Below are positions 8,993 through 19,411 of a stretch of DNA of 64,000 bases, piece by piece. Numbering within the stretch: the stretch's first letter is position 1; every line of letters starts with the position of its first letter. The translations under genes were made by a program, and so were the position numbers. The stretch spans positions 558,001-622,000 of the forward strand of contig NZ_SUME01000003.1 in NCBI RefSeq assembly GCF_005048855.1, written 5' to 3'. The notes under the pieces were generated by a model. The model did not search any database. It was not told the DNA's origin and saw only the letters and a program-made list of their open reading frames with translations. Source of the stretch: Sphingobacterium olei. Its GTDB lineage: Bacteria; Bacteroidota; Bacteroidia; Sphingobacteriales; Sphingobacteriaceae.

Positions 8993-9033
8993 AAGCGATT
9001 AAATAAAATAATATTTTACTTGATCGCTTTTTT
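8993..9033 (+). terminator. Rho-independent terminator after GH76
   Basis: A stem of about 17 bp (5' arm from AAGCGAT at 8993, 3' arm ending ATCGCTT at 9029, two imperfect positions) is followed by six T. It separates the GH76 gene from the convergent MFS gene and, being nearly symmetric, may work both ways. Confidence 0.75.
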
Positions 9034-9036
9034 AAT

Positions 9037-10245
9037 CTATTCCCCTTGTAACGAAACCTGGCTACTTATCGCAGGTTTAAATATCAACAGCAATAGTAGA
9101 ATAACGCCGATACAAAACATATAGGAAATAGCGAGTCCAAATTGATCCTGAACATTTAAGAAATTGGCTATCACATAACTCAAAAAGGAAAAAATGATAT
9201 AACATACTCCACTGGCAATTCCACTGGATGTACCTGCATTTTCAGGAAACCGAGTGATACAATACGTAAAATAGACATTATAAGTAAAGCCCTGACATAG
9301 GTGAATAATAAATACAAACAATAATAAACCCGGAAGACCGATCGAAAGATCTGCGCTGAAAAACATCAGTAAAGCCGTAATCATCTGGATCATATTCGCA
9401 ACAAAGAGCTTTTGATAAAAAGGTCTATTGATCAATAATTTTCCTGAAATCCCTCCCAGAAATATCGCGACACCAGATAACAATGCACTGTAACCAGAGA
9501 CGATTGGGCTCAGATGGTAGGAATGCTCTACAATAAATGGGATGCTCATTCCGAATACCATCACCATAGTATAACTAAAACCCAATAAGATTACTCCAAC
9601 AGTAAAATCTACGTGTGATAATAGCTTTTTGTAAACTTTAATGATGCTTTTTAAATCAAAAGGTTGTCTGCTTTTGATCGTTTCCCCGCTATACCGTATC
9701 TCCAGCAATAACATAATCAGTCCATAAAAGAACAAGAAATAAAAATTTGCCCTCCATCCCACGTATTCCTGGAGGTAACCGCCTAGAAATGGGGCTAATA
9801 TTGGTGCAGTAGCCCAGACGACTGTCAGCATACTCGTATAATGTTTTCGTTTGTCACCCGTATACACATCTATGAAAAATGACCGCTTACAGACCACGAT
9901 AAAAGAAATCGCGACTCCCTGTAGAAAGCGGTACCCAAAAATCCAATATACATTCGGGGCAAATATGATGGCCATCGAGGTAATCGTAAAAATCAATATT
10001 GACAGTATATTGATCCGATAGCGACCAAAACTATCGACGACACTGCCGACAAACAATTGCGATATACCGTAGGTAATTAAATAAATACTTAGTGTTAATT
10101 TGATGTTGGATGCGGAAGTTTGAAGATCTGATGCCATATCCGGAAATGACGGCAGGTAAACATCCATCGCCAACCCAGAAATCGGAATTAAAGCAAAAGC
10201 TAAAACACTCGCAACTTGTTCGTGTTCTTTTTTTAAGAGTTTCAT
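9037..10245 (-). CDS. MFS drug-efflux transporter, Bcr/CflA type
   Basis: 402-aa inner-membrane proton-driven exporter with 12 predicted transmembrane helices. The N-terminus (PISGLAMDVYLPSFPDMA) is the diagnostic Bcr/CflA/DHA1 start with the acidic D in TM1, followed by the loop 2-3 motif GSVVDSFGRYR and the motif-C-like region AFLGGYLQEYVGWRANF. Such pumps export bicyclomycin, chloramphenicol, sulfonamides or cysteine; the substrate is not predictable. The AraC-family gene lies 132 nt upstream on the same strand, so this pump is a plausible target of that regulator. Confidence 0.9.
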   Translation of the reverse strand: MKLLKKEHEQVASVLAFALIPISGLAMDVYLPSFPDMASDLQTSASNIKLTLSIYLITYGISQLFVGSVVDSFGRYRINILSILIFTITSMAIIFAPNVYWIFGYRFLQGVAISFIVVCKRSFFIDVYTGDKRKHYTSMLTVVWATAPILAPFLGGYLQEYVGWRANFYFLFFYGLIMLLLEIRYSGETIKSRQPFDLKSIIKVYKKLLSHVDFTVGVILLGFSYTMVMVFGMSIPFIVEHSYHLSPIVSGYSALLSGVAIFLGGISGKLLINRPFYQKLFVANMIQMITALLMFFSADLSIGLPGLLLFVFIIHLCQGFTYNVYFTYCITRFPENAGTSSGIASGVCYIIFSFLSYVIANFLNVQDQFGLAISYMFCIGVILLLLLIFKPAISSQVSLQGE

Positions 10246-10350
10246 ATACGGATTTTAATATGGAGCAAAATTAGATGCTGCAGGTGAATTCCTATATACT
10301 CACTTCAAACAAGTTTTTACATAATTCAAACTTCGTGGTTTACCTAAGGT

Positions 10351-10364
10351 GAGCTTGCAAGCTC
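10351..10364. repeat. 14-bp perfect palindrome GAGCTTGCAAGCTC
   Basis: Located between the AraC gene (stop at 10378) and the MFS start (10245). Flanks CTGAGG and CCTTAG allow an extended imperfect stem on the minus strand. No T-run follows, so an operator, a processing hairpin or a REP-like element are all possible. Confidence 0.4.
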
Positions 10365-10377
10365 GGTTCTCCTCAGC

Positions 10378-11325
10378 CTATGAGAATTTATTTATAGCGG
10401 AAATATTCAAAATATTAGCTTTTTTATAAAAGGATGGGTTTTGTCCGGTATGTTTTTTCAGGAAATGACTAAAATGCTGAGGGTATTCAAATCCCAGGCT
10501 ATTTCCAATTTCGCTAATGCTCCAATCTGTGTTTTTCAACAGATCCATTGCTTCTGTAACGATTCGCTCTTGAATAAGATGTGTGGTGGACTTTCCTGTA
10601 CCGGTTTTTAAACTATGGTTTAAATGGTTTACATGCACATTCAACTTGTCCGCAAATTCTGCAGGTGTCTTAAAATGAATACTGTGTTTCGGTGAATCCA
10701 CGGGAAACTGTCCGTCCAATAATTTCATAAATGCCCGAACCAAGCGGTCGCTAAAATCCTGCTGTTTCAGCTCCGGACAATGCTGTAATTGGATCTTGAT
10801 CGCGAGGTATATAATTAACCGTAAGAGATTAACAATAATCTCTTTTCGGTATTCAAAACTTCCGGTGTATTCATCTCGCAATCCTTTGAAATACAAGGAA
10901 AACATCTCATACTCTTCATTTGTCAACTTGATATATGGGAAAACATCATCCTGATAAAGGGCATTCAGTTTAAGCAGAACCGCCTTCAAATCCCCAGTCA
11001 AATAATCTTCATTAAATAGGCAGATATATCCCTTCCGTCGATTGCATTCATATTTACGTTCGAGGCTGTAGGCGAGGGTAGGATTTGAAAATACGATACA
11101 AGGACCATCGATCTCGATCTTACGATCGCCCATTTGATAAACCAAGGAATTGTCGACTAAACAAATTTTGTAATAATTCCTGCGCATATAAGGAAAAGTC
11201 AATAAGCAGTTCATTGATTCCAAAATATTGAAATGGCTTGTTTCCCCCTTAGGCAATAAAATATCTGTAGGTATCTCCTTATTCGTGTTTTGATAATATT
11301 GAAGAATTGATTCCACTGTTTCCAT
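10378..11325 (-). CDS. AraC-family transcriptional regulator
   Basis: 315 aa from the Met of METVESILQYYQ; the longer open frame (from 11397) overlaps the end of the ggt gene and adds a non-conserved tail, so the internal start is preferred. The N-terminal ~190 residues resemble the cupin-like sensory half of AraC-type regulators (FSNPTLAYSLERK). Residues ~225-310 carry two helix-turn-helix motifs: FADKLNVHVNHLNHSLK and the signature SISEIGNSLGFEYPQHFSHFLKKHTG..P. The ligand is unknown. Gene order (AraC then efflux pump, same strand) suggests control of the pump. Confidence 0.9.
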   Translation of the reverse strand: METVESILQYYQNTNKEIPTDILLPKGETSHFNILESMNCLLTFPYMRRNYYKICLVDNSLVYQMGDRKIEIDGPCIVFSNPTLAYSLERKYECNRRKGYICLFNEDYLTGDLKAVLLKLNALYQDDVFPYIKLTNEEYEMFSLYFKGLRDEYTGSFEYRKEIIVNLLRLIIYLAIKIQLQHCPELKQQDFSDRLVRAFMKLLDGQFPVDSPKHSIHFKTPAEFADKLNVHVNHLNHSLKTGTGKSTTHLIQERIVTEAMDLLKNTDWSISEIGNSLGFEYPQHFSHFLKKHTGQNPSFYKKANILNISAINKFS

Positions 11326-11390
11326 AGCAATAAGACTTAAACAAATCAAAGATAGGCAGTTTTCCTTAATTTTGGATTTTGACTCGACTA

Positions 11391-13343
11391 CTACCATCCA
11401 ATTCCATAATCCTCGCCATTGTTACTGCTGCCACCCCAGAGCGTGCCATGTTTCTGATCGAAGTAAATGGCGTTGATAGGGCCACTTGTCCGCTCAGCCA
11501 ATTGGATGTTATAGCCCATTGTTTTGAGCCGCTTTATGACCTCTTGGGATGTACGTTTGTCCAGCAGCATACTGCCGGCTCGAGGTCTTCTGTCGTCGAT
11601 TTGCGTACCGCCCAAAGAGAGCCAAAGTTGGTTGCTGTTGACGTTCGGAGCTTCACTGGCTTGCTGCGGTGTCATGCCGAATTCCACCATATTCAGAAAA
11701 AATTGCAGAAGGTTCTGATCTTGTGTATCACCTCCTTGCACGGCGAAAGACAAGTAAGGTTCACCATTCTTTAAGGCAAGAGAAGGCGTAAGGGTTACAC
11801 GTGGTCTTTTGCCAGGGGCTACCACGTTAAAAGGGTTGATAAGCGAATCCAGTACAAAGCTCTGTAGGCGTTGGCTCATGCCTATACCTGTATTCCCGGC
11901 GATACAGGCCGGCAACCATCCACCGCTTGGCGTAATGGATACTATCCAGCCCTCTGCATCAGCAGCTTCTACCGTGGTTGTTCCACGCCATAATCGGTCC
12001 ATATAAGCACTATCCGTAGCTAAAGAAGTCAGATGCTGTGCCGAAGCTTCATGTAGAGCAGCCGTAGAGGGCATAGCGTCATGTGTTGGTACAAAATTCT
12101 TTTCCATCTCTGTGGAAGGTGCATACTGTGCTTTACGCTGTTGCAGGAGTGCCTCATACGGATTGGTTTTACCTTCAAAAGGGTAGGGGTTACCAGGGGC
12201 CACTTGCCGATTGTTTCGCTGCGCGTCGATTTCTTGTACACGAGTCTTAGCATAGACTTCGCTCAGTAGTCCCTTCATAGGAGCCTTCGGTTGAAAATAG
12301 GGGTCACCATAGTAGAAGTCGCGATCCGCAAAGGCTAGATTCATTACTTGATAAAGCGTATGTATATAAGGCGCTGAGTTATATCCCATGGCCTGTAGGT
12401 CAAAGTTCTTCAGCATCTGCAAGCTCTGGAGCAACGCAGGGCCTTGGGTCCATTCCTGTAGTTTATAAACGTCTATCCCCTTATAGTTGATATGCAACGG
12501 TTCTTCCTCGATAGGATGCCAGTTGGCTAAGTCCTCTTTAGTGATTAGACCTCCTTGTTCTCTACTCCCGCGTACAAATTCATCTGCAATATCGCCCCTG
12601 TAGAATCGGTCGCTAGCAGCCATGATTGCCGCTTTGCGATCTTTTCCTTCAACCAAAGCTTGCTTTTCGGCTTGTACCATTTTTGAAAGTGTTTGTAGGA
12701 GGTCCTCCTGCACGAAAATTTCACCCGCCTCGGGTGCTTCCCGCTCTTCACCTTCGTGCACTAAAAATACCCTTTTACTGTACGGCCATTCCTTGATTCT
12801 GTTCTTGCCTCTTTCTATGCTGTTCGCCGTCTGCGCATCTATAGGATATCCTGCCGCCATCTCCAGAGCTGGAGCCAATACCTCGGCTAAGCTTTTGGTT
12901 CCATATTGCGCCAACATATAACATAGTCCCCCTGGCGTCCCAGGCGTAACGGCGGCAAGAGGGCCATATTCCGGCGGAAACTCATAACCTTTCGATTTAA
13001 AAAAATCTACTGTAGCACCCGTAGGAGCTACCCCCAGCGCGTTAATAGCGATAACCTTTTTGTGTTTAGGATGGTAAATCAATGCCTGTGTCTCACCGCC
13101 CCAACTTAGTACATCCCACATCGTGCAGGTAGCGGCTAACATCGCACAGGCAGCATCCACCGCATTGCCGCCCTGTTGAAAAAGATTTGCTCCGGCTGTC
13201 GCCGCCAACGGTTTCCCCGTAATGGCCATCCAATGTTTTCCGTGAAGAGGTGGTTTTTCTGTACGTTGTGCCATAGATGGCGAATAGCTAAATATAGAGG
13301 TGATAGCCAAAACAAAAGCAATATATAAACGGCTTCTTTTCAT
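11391..13343 (-). CDS. ggt: Gamma-glutamyltransferase
   Basis: Periplasmic N-terminal-nucleophile hydrolase that removes or transfers the gamma-glutamyl group of glutathione and related peptides. 650 aa from MKRSRLYIAFVL, which gives a clean signal peptide ending SMAQ; an ATG at 13367 adds eight residues and is less likely. The large-subunit start LAATAGANLFQQGGNAVDAA is typical. The autocleavage and catalytic Thr is in RGTTTVEAAD (~residue 455), where many homologues read TTHxxVxD. The small subunit has PSLALKNGEPYLSFAVQGGDTQDQ. It is somewhat longer than the E. coli enzyme (~580 aa), mainly in a Glu/Lys-rich stretch before the cleavage site. The family call is firm. Confidence 0.92.
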   Translation of the reverse strand: MKRSRLYIAFVLAITSIFSYSPSMAQRTEKPPLHGKHWMAITGKPLAATAGANLFQQGGNAVDAACAMLAATCTMWDVLSWGGETQALIYHPKHKKVIAINALGVAPTGATVDFFKSKGYEFPPEYGPLAAVTPGTPGGLCYMLAQYGTKSLAEVLAPALEMAAGYPIDAQTANSIERGKNRIKEWPYSKRVFLVHEGEEREAPEAGEIFVQEDLLQTLSKMVQAEKQALVEGKDRKAAIMAASDRFYRGDIADEFVRGSREQGGLITKEDLANWHPIEEEPLHINYKGIDVYKLQEWTQGPALLQSLQMLKNFDLQAMGYNSAPYIHTLYQVMNLAFADRDFYYGDPYFQPKAPMKGLLSEVYAKTRVQEIDAQRNNRQVAPGNPYPFEGKTNPYEALLQQRKAQYAPSTEMEKNFVPTHDAMPSTAALHEASAQHLTSLATDSAYMDRLWRGTTTVEAADAEGWIVSITPSGGWLPACIAGNTGIGMSQRLQSFVLDSLINPFNVVAPGKRPRVTLTPSLALKNGEPYLSFAVQGGDTQDQNLLQFFLNMVEFGMTPQQASEAPNVNSNQLWLSLGGTQIDDRRPRAGSMLLDKRTSQEVIKRLKTMGYNIQLAERTSGPINAIYFDQKHGTLWGGSSNNGEDYGIGW

Positions 13344-13496
13344 TACGGTGGTAGTATATTTAGACACAATATAGCAGTTTTTTTACAATTCAATAGACAA
13401 GCGCGTACATTTCCACCTTCATTTATGGAATTTTCAATTTATCTGCATCCCCTTCCTAAATATTAAGTATTTTGTATGGAATTAGTATCTGCATTT

Positions 13497-16400
13497 ATGA
13501 AACGAATCGTTATCGCCCTTTTGATGTTGCTCCCTCTTATTGGTATTGGTCAGGATTTCAAAGCCCAATGGGAAGAAGTTGGCCGCTTGATAAGTATCAA
13601 AAATTACCAACAGACTCAGCACCTTATTACAACCATAAAAGCGAAAGCCCAAGCAGAAAACAACAGCCCTGAATGGATACGGGCTGTGCTGGCAGAACAA
13701 TATGCTTTAACAATCAATATGAGCACTGATTCAGCTTTTTATCGCATACAGCAGCATCTACTTTCCCATATCGACAAAGCCACGCCCTTGGAAAAGAAAG
13801 TATTGCAAAATATGTATGCATCTTTTCTTTCTCAGCACCTGTATCACAGTCGTGTCGAATCTGCCGATGGTTTTCTAACTTGGGAGCCAAACAAAAGGCA
13901 AGTCCATATCGATTCCATTTTTAAAATATCATTAGATAATAAAATTCTCCTCATGCAGGAACCCATTGATAAGTGGAAAACAATGGTGTCTGATCTCAAA
14001 AACCGAACCTTAGCTCCAACCATATACCATCTGTTGACCTACAATTACCTAGATTTTTTAGATTCCTCCTATCCTGCAGAAAAAAATAAGGGCGAGCATT
14101 TTATCCAGTTCTTACAAGAAACGAATAAGGAGAAAAACTATAGCGATGCATATGCCTATCTTATTTTCCGCCCCTATACTCACAATGGTGTCTGGGAAAT
14201 AGGGAATCATCAAAAGCAAGTCGAAAGACTACTGGAGGAACATCCTACTGATTACAATGCATATATTCTGCTTCTCCTTGCTAACGCACAAAAACAACAC
14301 AGAGGGAAAAATGGCGAAGCCGTTGCATATCTGGATAAAGCCATTCGTGCGTATCCGGATTCCCCTTGGTTAGACGGGGTGAATAAGTTGTACAGTGAGT
14401 TGACCCAAAAGACCCTGTCGCTTGAATTGCCAAACTTTGCTCCTAGTAAACAATATATACCCTTTAAAATCAGTGCGTTGAATTCAGACAAGGCATTCAT
14501 AAAGGTTTACCGTACCACCAATACGCCCAAGGATTTCAAGGAATACACTACGGTCTACGATAGTATTACACAACAGGTAAACGTAGATGCCAAGTTGATT
14601 TACGAGGAGGAAATAGCTTTAAAAACATTTATTGATTATCAGAGCCACAGTACCAATTTCAAAATCAACCCCTTATCTTACGGAAGCTATATCATATTAA
14701 TAGCCAACAATCCGCAGTTCAAAGACAACGGGCAGGATCTGGATGTATCACAGACAGATCTTGTGGTAAGCGATGTGTTTGTTTCGCCTACAATTGAGGC
14801 CAAGGGCATCCATGCTATCGATTACCGATACACGACCTTGATGGTAAACCGAAAAAATGGCTTGCCCTATAACAACAAGCGATTAGATCTCTATTATTTT
14901 GAAGAGGAGGTACTGGCGAAAGTAGGTTTATTACGAACCAATAAGAACGGCGAATTTGATTATCTCGCAGATTACAATAAAAACCGATACGATCTAGAAG
15001 ATCTGTTGCTGTTCATTCCCGACGAAAATCACCTGATCCCATTGGATCATCTACATAACATACCTGAACATGTACGAGAAGAGAACGACGAAGGGAAACT
15101 CCAAAACGATGCTTTGCTATTTACAGACCGTGCGATTTACCGACCCGGACAAGAAGTTTTCTTTAAAGCCATCGTATACACAAAAGATGTATTGAAAGGG
15201 ATGGTAGTGCCAAGTCAATTGGTAAAAGTAATAGTAAAAGACGCTAACCGTCAATCTATCGATACGCTGGATCTGACGACTAATGTCTTCGGATCGGCAC
15301 ATGGCAGCTTTCGTATCCCGCAAAAGACATTAAATGGTTCATTTCACCTAGAAATACACATTGGCAACAACCGCTTGGCGGAAAAAATATTTTCGGTAGA
15401 AGAGTATAAAAGACCCACCTTCAAGGTAAGTTTTGACGAAAACAAGCAAACCTATACCAAGCGAGATACGGCTATCTTCACGGGTACAGCAGAAAGCCTG
15501 TCCGGAGCAAGTTTATCCCATATCTCCGTCAAATATAAGGTGTCCTTTTACGATAATCGGACCTATCGCCAAATCAACTATTTGGATACGGTTACAACGA
15601 CCGATGCCATGGGTAAGTTCTACTTCCGTGTCCCGCTTATGGACACAATTTTTAGGAACCAATCAGACTTTACCCTGCAGTTCCAAGCCGAAGCTATTAA
15701 TGAAACGGGCGAAATCCAAACGAGTTTAGGTTTCTATAGCTATTCAGACAGACCCTTACGGATAACGTTTGTCACTTCGGGACAGGTGGCAGAAGGAGAA
15801 TGGAATAATTTGGTCGTTAAGACAAGCAATCCCAATGGTCATCCCATCGCGGCCAAGGGAACGATAAACGTCTATAAATACGAAAGTCCCAATATTATCC
15901 AGGGTGGGCGAAAGATTTTTGATTTTCGTGCTGACTACCATATTTTGGATACCACCAGCTATCAAAAGTACTTCCCCTGGTACTTTGATAAGTTGGATTT
16001 AATTACGGAAAGACCCAAAACATTGGTAGACACCTATACATTTGATAGTAATGATACCGATACTGTTCAGATTGGGGAGAAGTATGCGTATGGTTCATAC
16101 TTTATTGAGGCATACACGATAACCGACGCAGACACTATTAAAACCGGTCAGAACATACGAGTGCTTTCAAAAGACGATGAGAAAATATCGGACAAAGACT
16201 TTCTGATCGTCCGTACAAATCAACCCAGCTATACCTTAGGAGACCAAGCCATTATAAATTTTCAGACTGATTTTGAACAGGGTACTGGTATCTACCTTTG
16301 GAAGATAAAGGGCAATACCAAAAGCCCCGTTGAGTTTATTCCTTTCAAAAAGGGCCGTGCTTCCTATCCCTACAACATCACCGAGCAGGATATCCAGTAC

Positions 16401-19358
16401 GGCACCTGGTTTGAGGTGATGATGGTACAGGAAAATAAGATTGTAACACAAAGGCTCAATATTCCCGTTGTGAGAACCGACAAATCGATCGATATCCAGA
16501 TTCGTACGTTCCGCGACAAGATTACACCGGGACAGAAAGAGAAATGGAGCTTTACGGTCAAGAACAACGATAAAGCTACACGTGGTGAAGTCGTAGCCTC
16601 CATGTATGATACGGCGTTGGATCAGTTTGCCCGCAATAACTTTCCTTCCGGTTTTGCTACGGAATCGTATCATCATTGGTACAGGATCTACTCCGGATGG
16701 AGTTCTCAGGCATTCCATAACCGAAAATCAAGCAACACACTTTTCGCCAGATCTACCGGCGATTACAATCTTTTTGAAAACCCTCCTGTACTCATTGGTT
16801 TTGGAATTGTACAGCAAGGGATTTTTACAAGTTTTGCAGCCCTGGATGAAGTGGTCACTGTGGGGTACGGCAACACAATACAGCAGGTGGCAGGATCGGC
16901 CACCGGCAGTACAAAAGGCGTCGAAGGAATTACTATTCGAGGAACAGCTTCAGAAAACTCCACAGCACCTTTATATGTCGTAGACGGCGAAATCCTCTAT
17001 GACCAGATCATAGATCCAAAATTCGTACATGAGATGGCGGTACTCAGACAGAGAGAAGCGACCGCACTATACGGCTCAAAAGCCGCCCATGGTGTCATTC
17101 TTGTCACGACCAAAGAGGCACATAAGCTGGCCCAGTTAAACCAAGTCCAGGCTCGCGCCAATCTACAGGAAACCGCATTTTTCTATCCTAACCTGTTGAC
17201 GGACAACGAAGGCAATGTCACTTTCGAATTCGACAGCCCAGAGGCATTGACACGTTGGAAACTTATGTTGTTTGCCCATACCGAGGACCTTAAAGCAGGT
17301 ACGGCATCATTCTTCACTCAAACACAGAAGCAATTGATGGTACGTCCGAATTTACCTCGTTTCATGCGTGAAGGGGATGAGATTGTTATCAAGACACAAG
17401 TGCAAAACCTAACTGATACAGTACAAATCGGCACCGCACGATTGGAAATCATCAATCCGGAGAACAATGAAGTGATCTCTCATGCCTTTTTTGCAGACAA
17501 TGGTTTGCAGGATTTTTCGGCTGCTGCCAAAGGAAACAGCACGGTGTCATGGACATTGCATATACCAAAAGGCTATCCAACCGTACAGATTAAAGTGGTA
17601 GGAGCAACCGACGGTTTTTCGGATGGAGAAATCCATGAGTTGGCTATATTGCCCAACCGCATCTTGCTGACCGATACAGAGAAGATTGTTTTGGATGCAG
17701 GACAAAGCAAAACCTTCACCATCCGTTCTAAAGGAAAGGACAATCTACAGGCGAAGATACAGGTACAAAGCAACCCAATATTAGAAATTATCTCCGCATT
17801 GGATTATCTGAAAAATTATCCTTACGAATGTAACGAACAAACAGCCAGCAAGTGGTACGGGCTCAAAATATTGCAATACATCCAAAAGCACTACCCGGCA
17901 ATCAGTAACTATTTCAACAATATCAATCCGGATGAAGTGGATTCAAAACTGGAAGAAAACAGTAAACTGAGCGAGCTCCTTGCTGAGGAAATGCCATGGA
18001 TTAGGCAAATTCAACAGGATAAGCAACAAGTTAAATCCCTGGCCAGACTGTTCAAAGCTAATTTCAGTTCCGATATTGGAGTGTTGGAAAAAAAGCTCGA
18101 AAAGGCACAGCTCGCAAATGGGGCTTTCAGTTGGTTTGAAGGAGGTAAGGCCGATACACACATATCTCTTCGTCTTCTGGAGATATTTGGAAAAGTAGGC
18201 AAGCTTGACCAATTCCTTATTCAAGGTAATATCACCAACATCAGTGATAAATTGATCCATTTTCTGGATCAAGATACGACCATCTATCGAGAGAAAGCAT
18301 CTACCGGCTTAGTCTTAGATTACCTGTACGTACGCGCCTTATGGAGTGACAGAAATGTCCTGCCTGCAGTAAAAACGGAGCAATTACGCAAGCATATCGA
18401 CCTCTCCGCATCCTATACCGCCGGTCAGCCAGCAGGTTTGGCCGCAAAGGCCTGGTTGGTCAATGCCCAATACGATTACCGCATTGCCAGTATCGAAGTC
18501 AAGAACCGGATCACACAGGAGGTTATCTATGACCAAGAGCGCGGCATGTACTGGGAAAGCAATGCGAGTCGATACAATAGCATGAGCCTACAAAGCTATA
18601 TGGTCGAAGCCTACCAACAACTCGATTCGACAAAATTGGATCTAATCACCCAATGGATATATTATAGTAAGCAGCACAATCAGTGGCAAACCACATGGAA
18701 TACGGTGGATGCTGTGTATGCTTTGCTCTTAGCAAACAATCCAAAAGATTTCGTGTTAGATAATACAATCACTATTCAAATAGACCGTCAAGCCGTTGCA
18801 ACCGATGATAGGGTACTGGGACAGATCGGCAAAGAGCTGCCTTCGGAAGAATTGGCGATGGACAAGGTTGTCCAAGTGACGAATAATAATAACCGAAAAA
18901 TCTACGGCGGAATTTATCATCAGTATTTTGTACCGTTGGAAGATGTCCGTTCCGAGAAAAAAGAGTTATCTGTTTCCAAGAAACTACTCGTTCAAAAGAA
19001 TACGGAATGGGTCGAAAGCACTACCTTTAAAGCGGGGGACAAGATCAAAATCCAGTTGACTATCGTCAACAACGAACCGCTAAACTACGTTCACCTTCGT
19101 GATGGAAGAGCAGCAGGATTTGAACCGGTTTATCAACCTTCAGGTTATCAAGCTTGGAAAGGCTATTACTTCACTATTAGGGACGCTTCGACCAATTATT
19201 TTTTCGATTATCTACCAAAAGGCCGCCACGTCTACGAGTACGAGGTAAAAACCAATAACAATGGCGTGTTCAGTAGTGGTATCGCACAAATGGAGTGTAT
19301 GTACGAGCCGACGGTAAATGCCCGATCAGAGAACATGAAAATACGGATTGAGGAGTAA
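13497..19358 (+). CDS. Alpha-2-macroglobulin-like protein with inserted TonB-plug-like segment
   Basis: Very large (1953 aa) secreted protein of the bacterial alpha-2-macroglobulin class, thought to trap proteases. The start MKRIVIALLMLLPLIGIGQ gives a signal peptide; an ATG at 13476 adds seven residues. N-terminal TPR-like helices (~30-300) precede MG domains, with LLFTDRAIYRPGQEVFFKA at ~540 as the MG2-type signature. Residues ~1112-1210 resemble a SusC/TonB plug (DEVVTVGYG, APLYVVDGEIL, REATALYGSKAAHGVILVTTK). The A2M domain follows (TRWKLMLFAHTED), then the thioester motif CNEQ (Cys1445) and an alpha/alpha-toroid. The motif suggests the thioester type. Transcribed with the next gene. Confidence 0.92.
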   Translation: MKRIVIALLMLLPLIGIGQDFKAQWEEVGRLISIKNYQQTQHLITTIKAKAQAENNSPEWIRAVLAEQYALTINMSTDSAFYRIQQHLLSHIDKATPLEKKVLQNMYASFLSQHLYHSRVESADGFLTWEPNKRQVHIDSIFKISLDNKILLMQEPIDKWKTMVSDLKNRTLAPTIYHLLTYNYLDFLDSSYPAEKNKGEHFIQFLQETNKEKNYSDAYAYLIFRPYTHNGVWEIGNHQKQVERLLEEHPTDYNAYILLLLANAQKQHRGKNGEAVAYLDKAIRAYPDSPWLDGVNKLYSELTQKTLSLELPNFAPSKQYIPFKISALNSDKAFIKVYRTTNTPKDFKEYTTVYDSITQQVNVDAKLIYEEEIALKTFIDYQSHSTNFKINPLSYGSYIILIANNPQFKDNGQDLDVSQTDLVVSDVFVSPTIEAKGIHAIDYRYTTLMVNRKNGLPYNNKRLDLYYFEEEVLAKVGLLRTNKNGEFDYLADYNKNRYDLEDLLLFIPDENHLIPLDHLHNIPEHVREENDEGKLQNDALLFTDRAIYRPGQEVFFKAIVYTKDVLKGMVVPSQLVKVIVKDANRQSIDTLDLTTNVFGSAHGSFRIPQKTLNGSFHLEIHIGNNRLAEKIFSVEEYKRPTFKVSFDENKQTYTKRDTAIFTGTAESLSGASLSHISVKYKVSFYDNRTYRQINYLDTVTTTDAMGKFYFRVPLMDTIFRNQSDFTLQFQAEAINETGEIQTSLGFYSYSDRPLRITFVTSGQVAEGEWNNLVVKTSNPNGHPIAAKGTINVYKYESPNIIQGGRKIFDFRADYHILDTTSYQKYFPWYFDKLDLITERPKTLVDTYTFDSNDTDTVQIGEKYAYGSYFIEAYTITDADTIKTGQNIRVLSKDDEKISDKDFLIVRTNQPSYTLGDQAIINFQTDFEQGTGIYLWKIKGNTKSPVEFIPFKKGRASYPYNITEQDIQYGTWFEVMMVQENKIVTQRLNIPVVRTDKSIDIQIRTFRDKITPGQKEKWSFTVKNNDKATRGEVVASMYDTALDQFARNNFPSGFATESYHHWYRIYSGWSSQAFHNRKSSNTLFARSTGDYNLFENPPVLIGFGIVQQGIFTSFAALDEVVTVGYGNTIQQVAGSATGSTKGVEGITIRGTASENSTAPLYVVDGEILYDQIIDPKFVHEMAVLRQREATALYGSKAAHGVILVTTKEAHKLAQLNQVQARANLQETAFFYPNLLTDNEGNVTFEFDSPEALTRWKLMLFAHTEDLKAGTASFFTQTQKQLMVRPNLPRFMREGDEIVIKTQVQNLTDTVQIGTARLEIINPENNEVISHAFFADNGLQDFSAAAKGNSTVSWTLHIPKGYPTVQIKVVGATDGFSDGEIHELAILPNRILLTDTEKIVLDAGQSKTFTIRSKGKDNLQAKIQVQSNPILEIISALDYLKNYPYECNEQTASKWYGLKILQYIQKHYPAISNYFNNINPDEVDSKLEENSKLSELLAEEMPWIRQIQQDKQQVKSLARLFKANFSSDIGVLEKKLEKAQLANGAFSWFEGGKADTHISLRLLEIFGKVGKLDQFLIQGNITNISDKLIHFLDQDTTIYREKASTGLVLDYLYVRALWSDRNVLPAVKTEQLRKHIDLSASYTAGQPAGLAAKAWLVNAQYDYRIASIEVKNRITQEVIYDQERGMYWESNASRYNSMSLQSYMVEAYQQLDSTKLDLITQWIYYSKQHNQWQTTWNTVDAVYALLLANNPKDFVLDNTITIQIDRQAVATDDRVLGQIGKELPSEELAMDKVVQVTNNNNRKIYGGIYHQYFVPLEDVRSEKKELSVSKKLLVQKNTEWVESTTFKAGDKIKIQLTIVNNEPLNYVHLRDGRAAGFEPVYQPSGYQAWKGYYFTIRDASTNYFFDYLPKGRHVYEYEVKTNNNGVFSSGIAQMECMYEPTVNARSENMKIRIEE

Positions 19359-19411
19359 GGAAAAATCTGTTATATTTATTCATCACAAGTAACCAATATC
19401 AAAAGTAGCAC

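Noticed and set aside
10351..10364. Transcription terminator for the AraC gene
   Set aside because: The palindrome has no T-run on either strand, so it is left as an unclassified inverted repeat.
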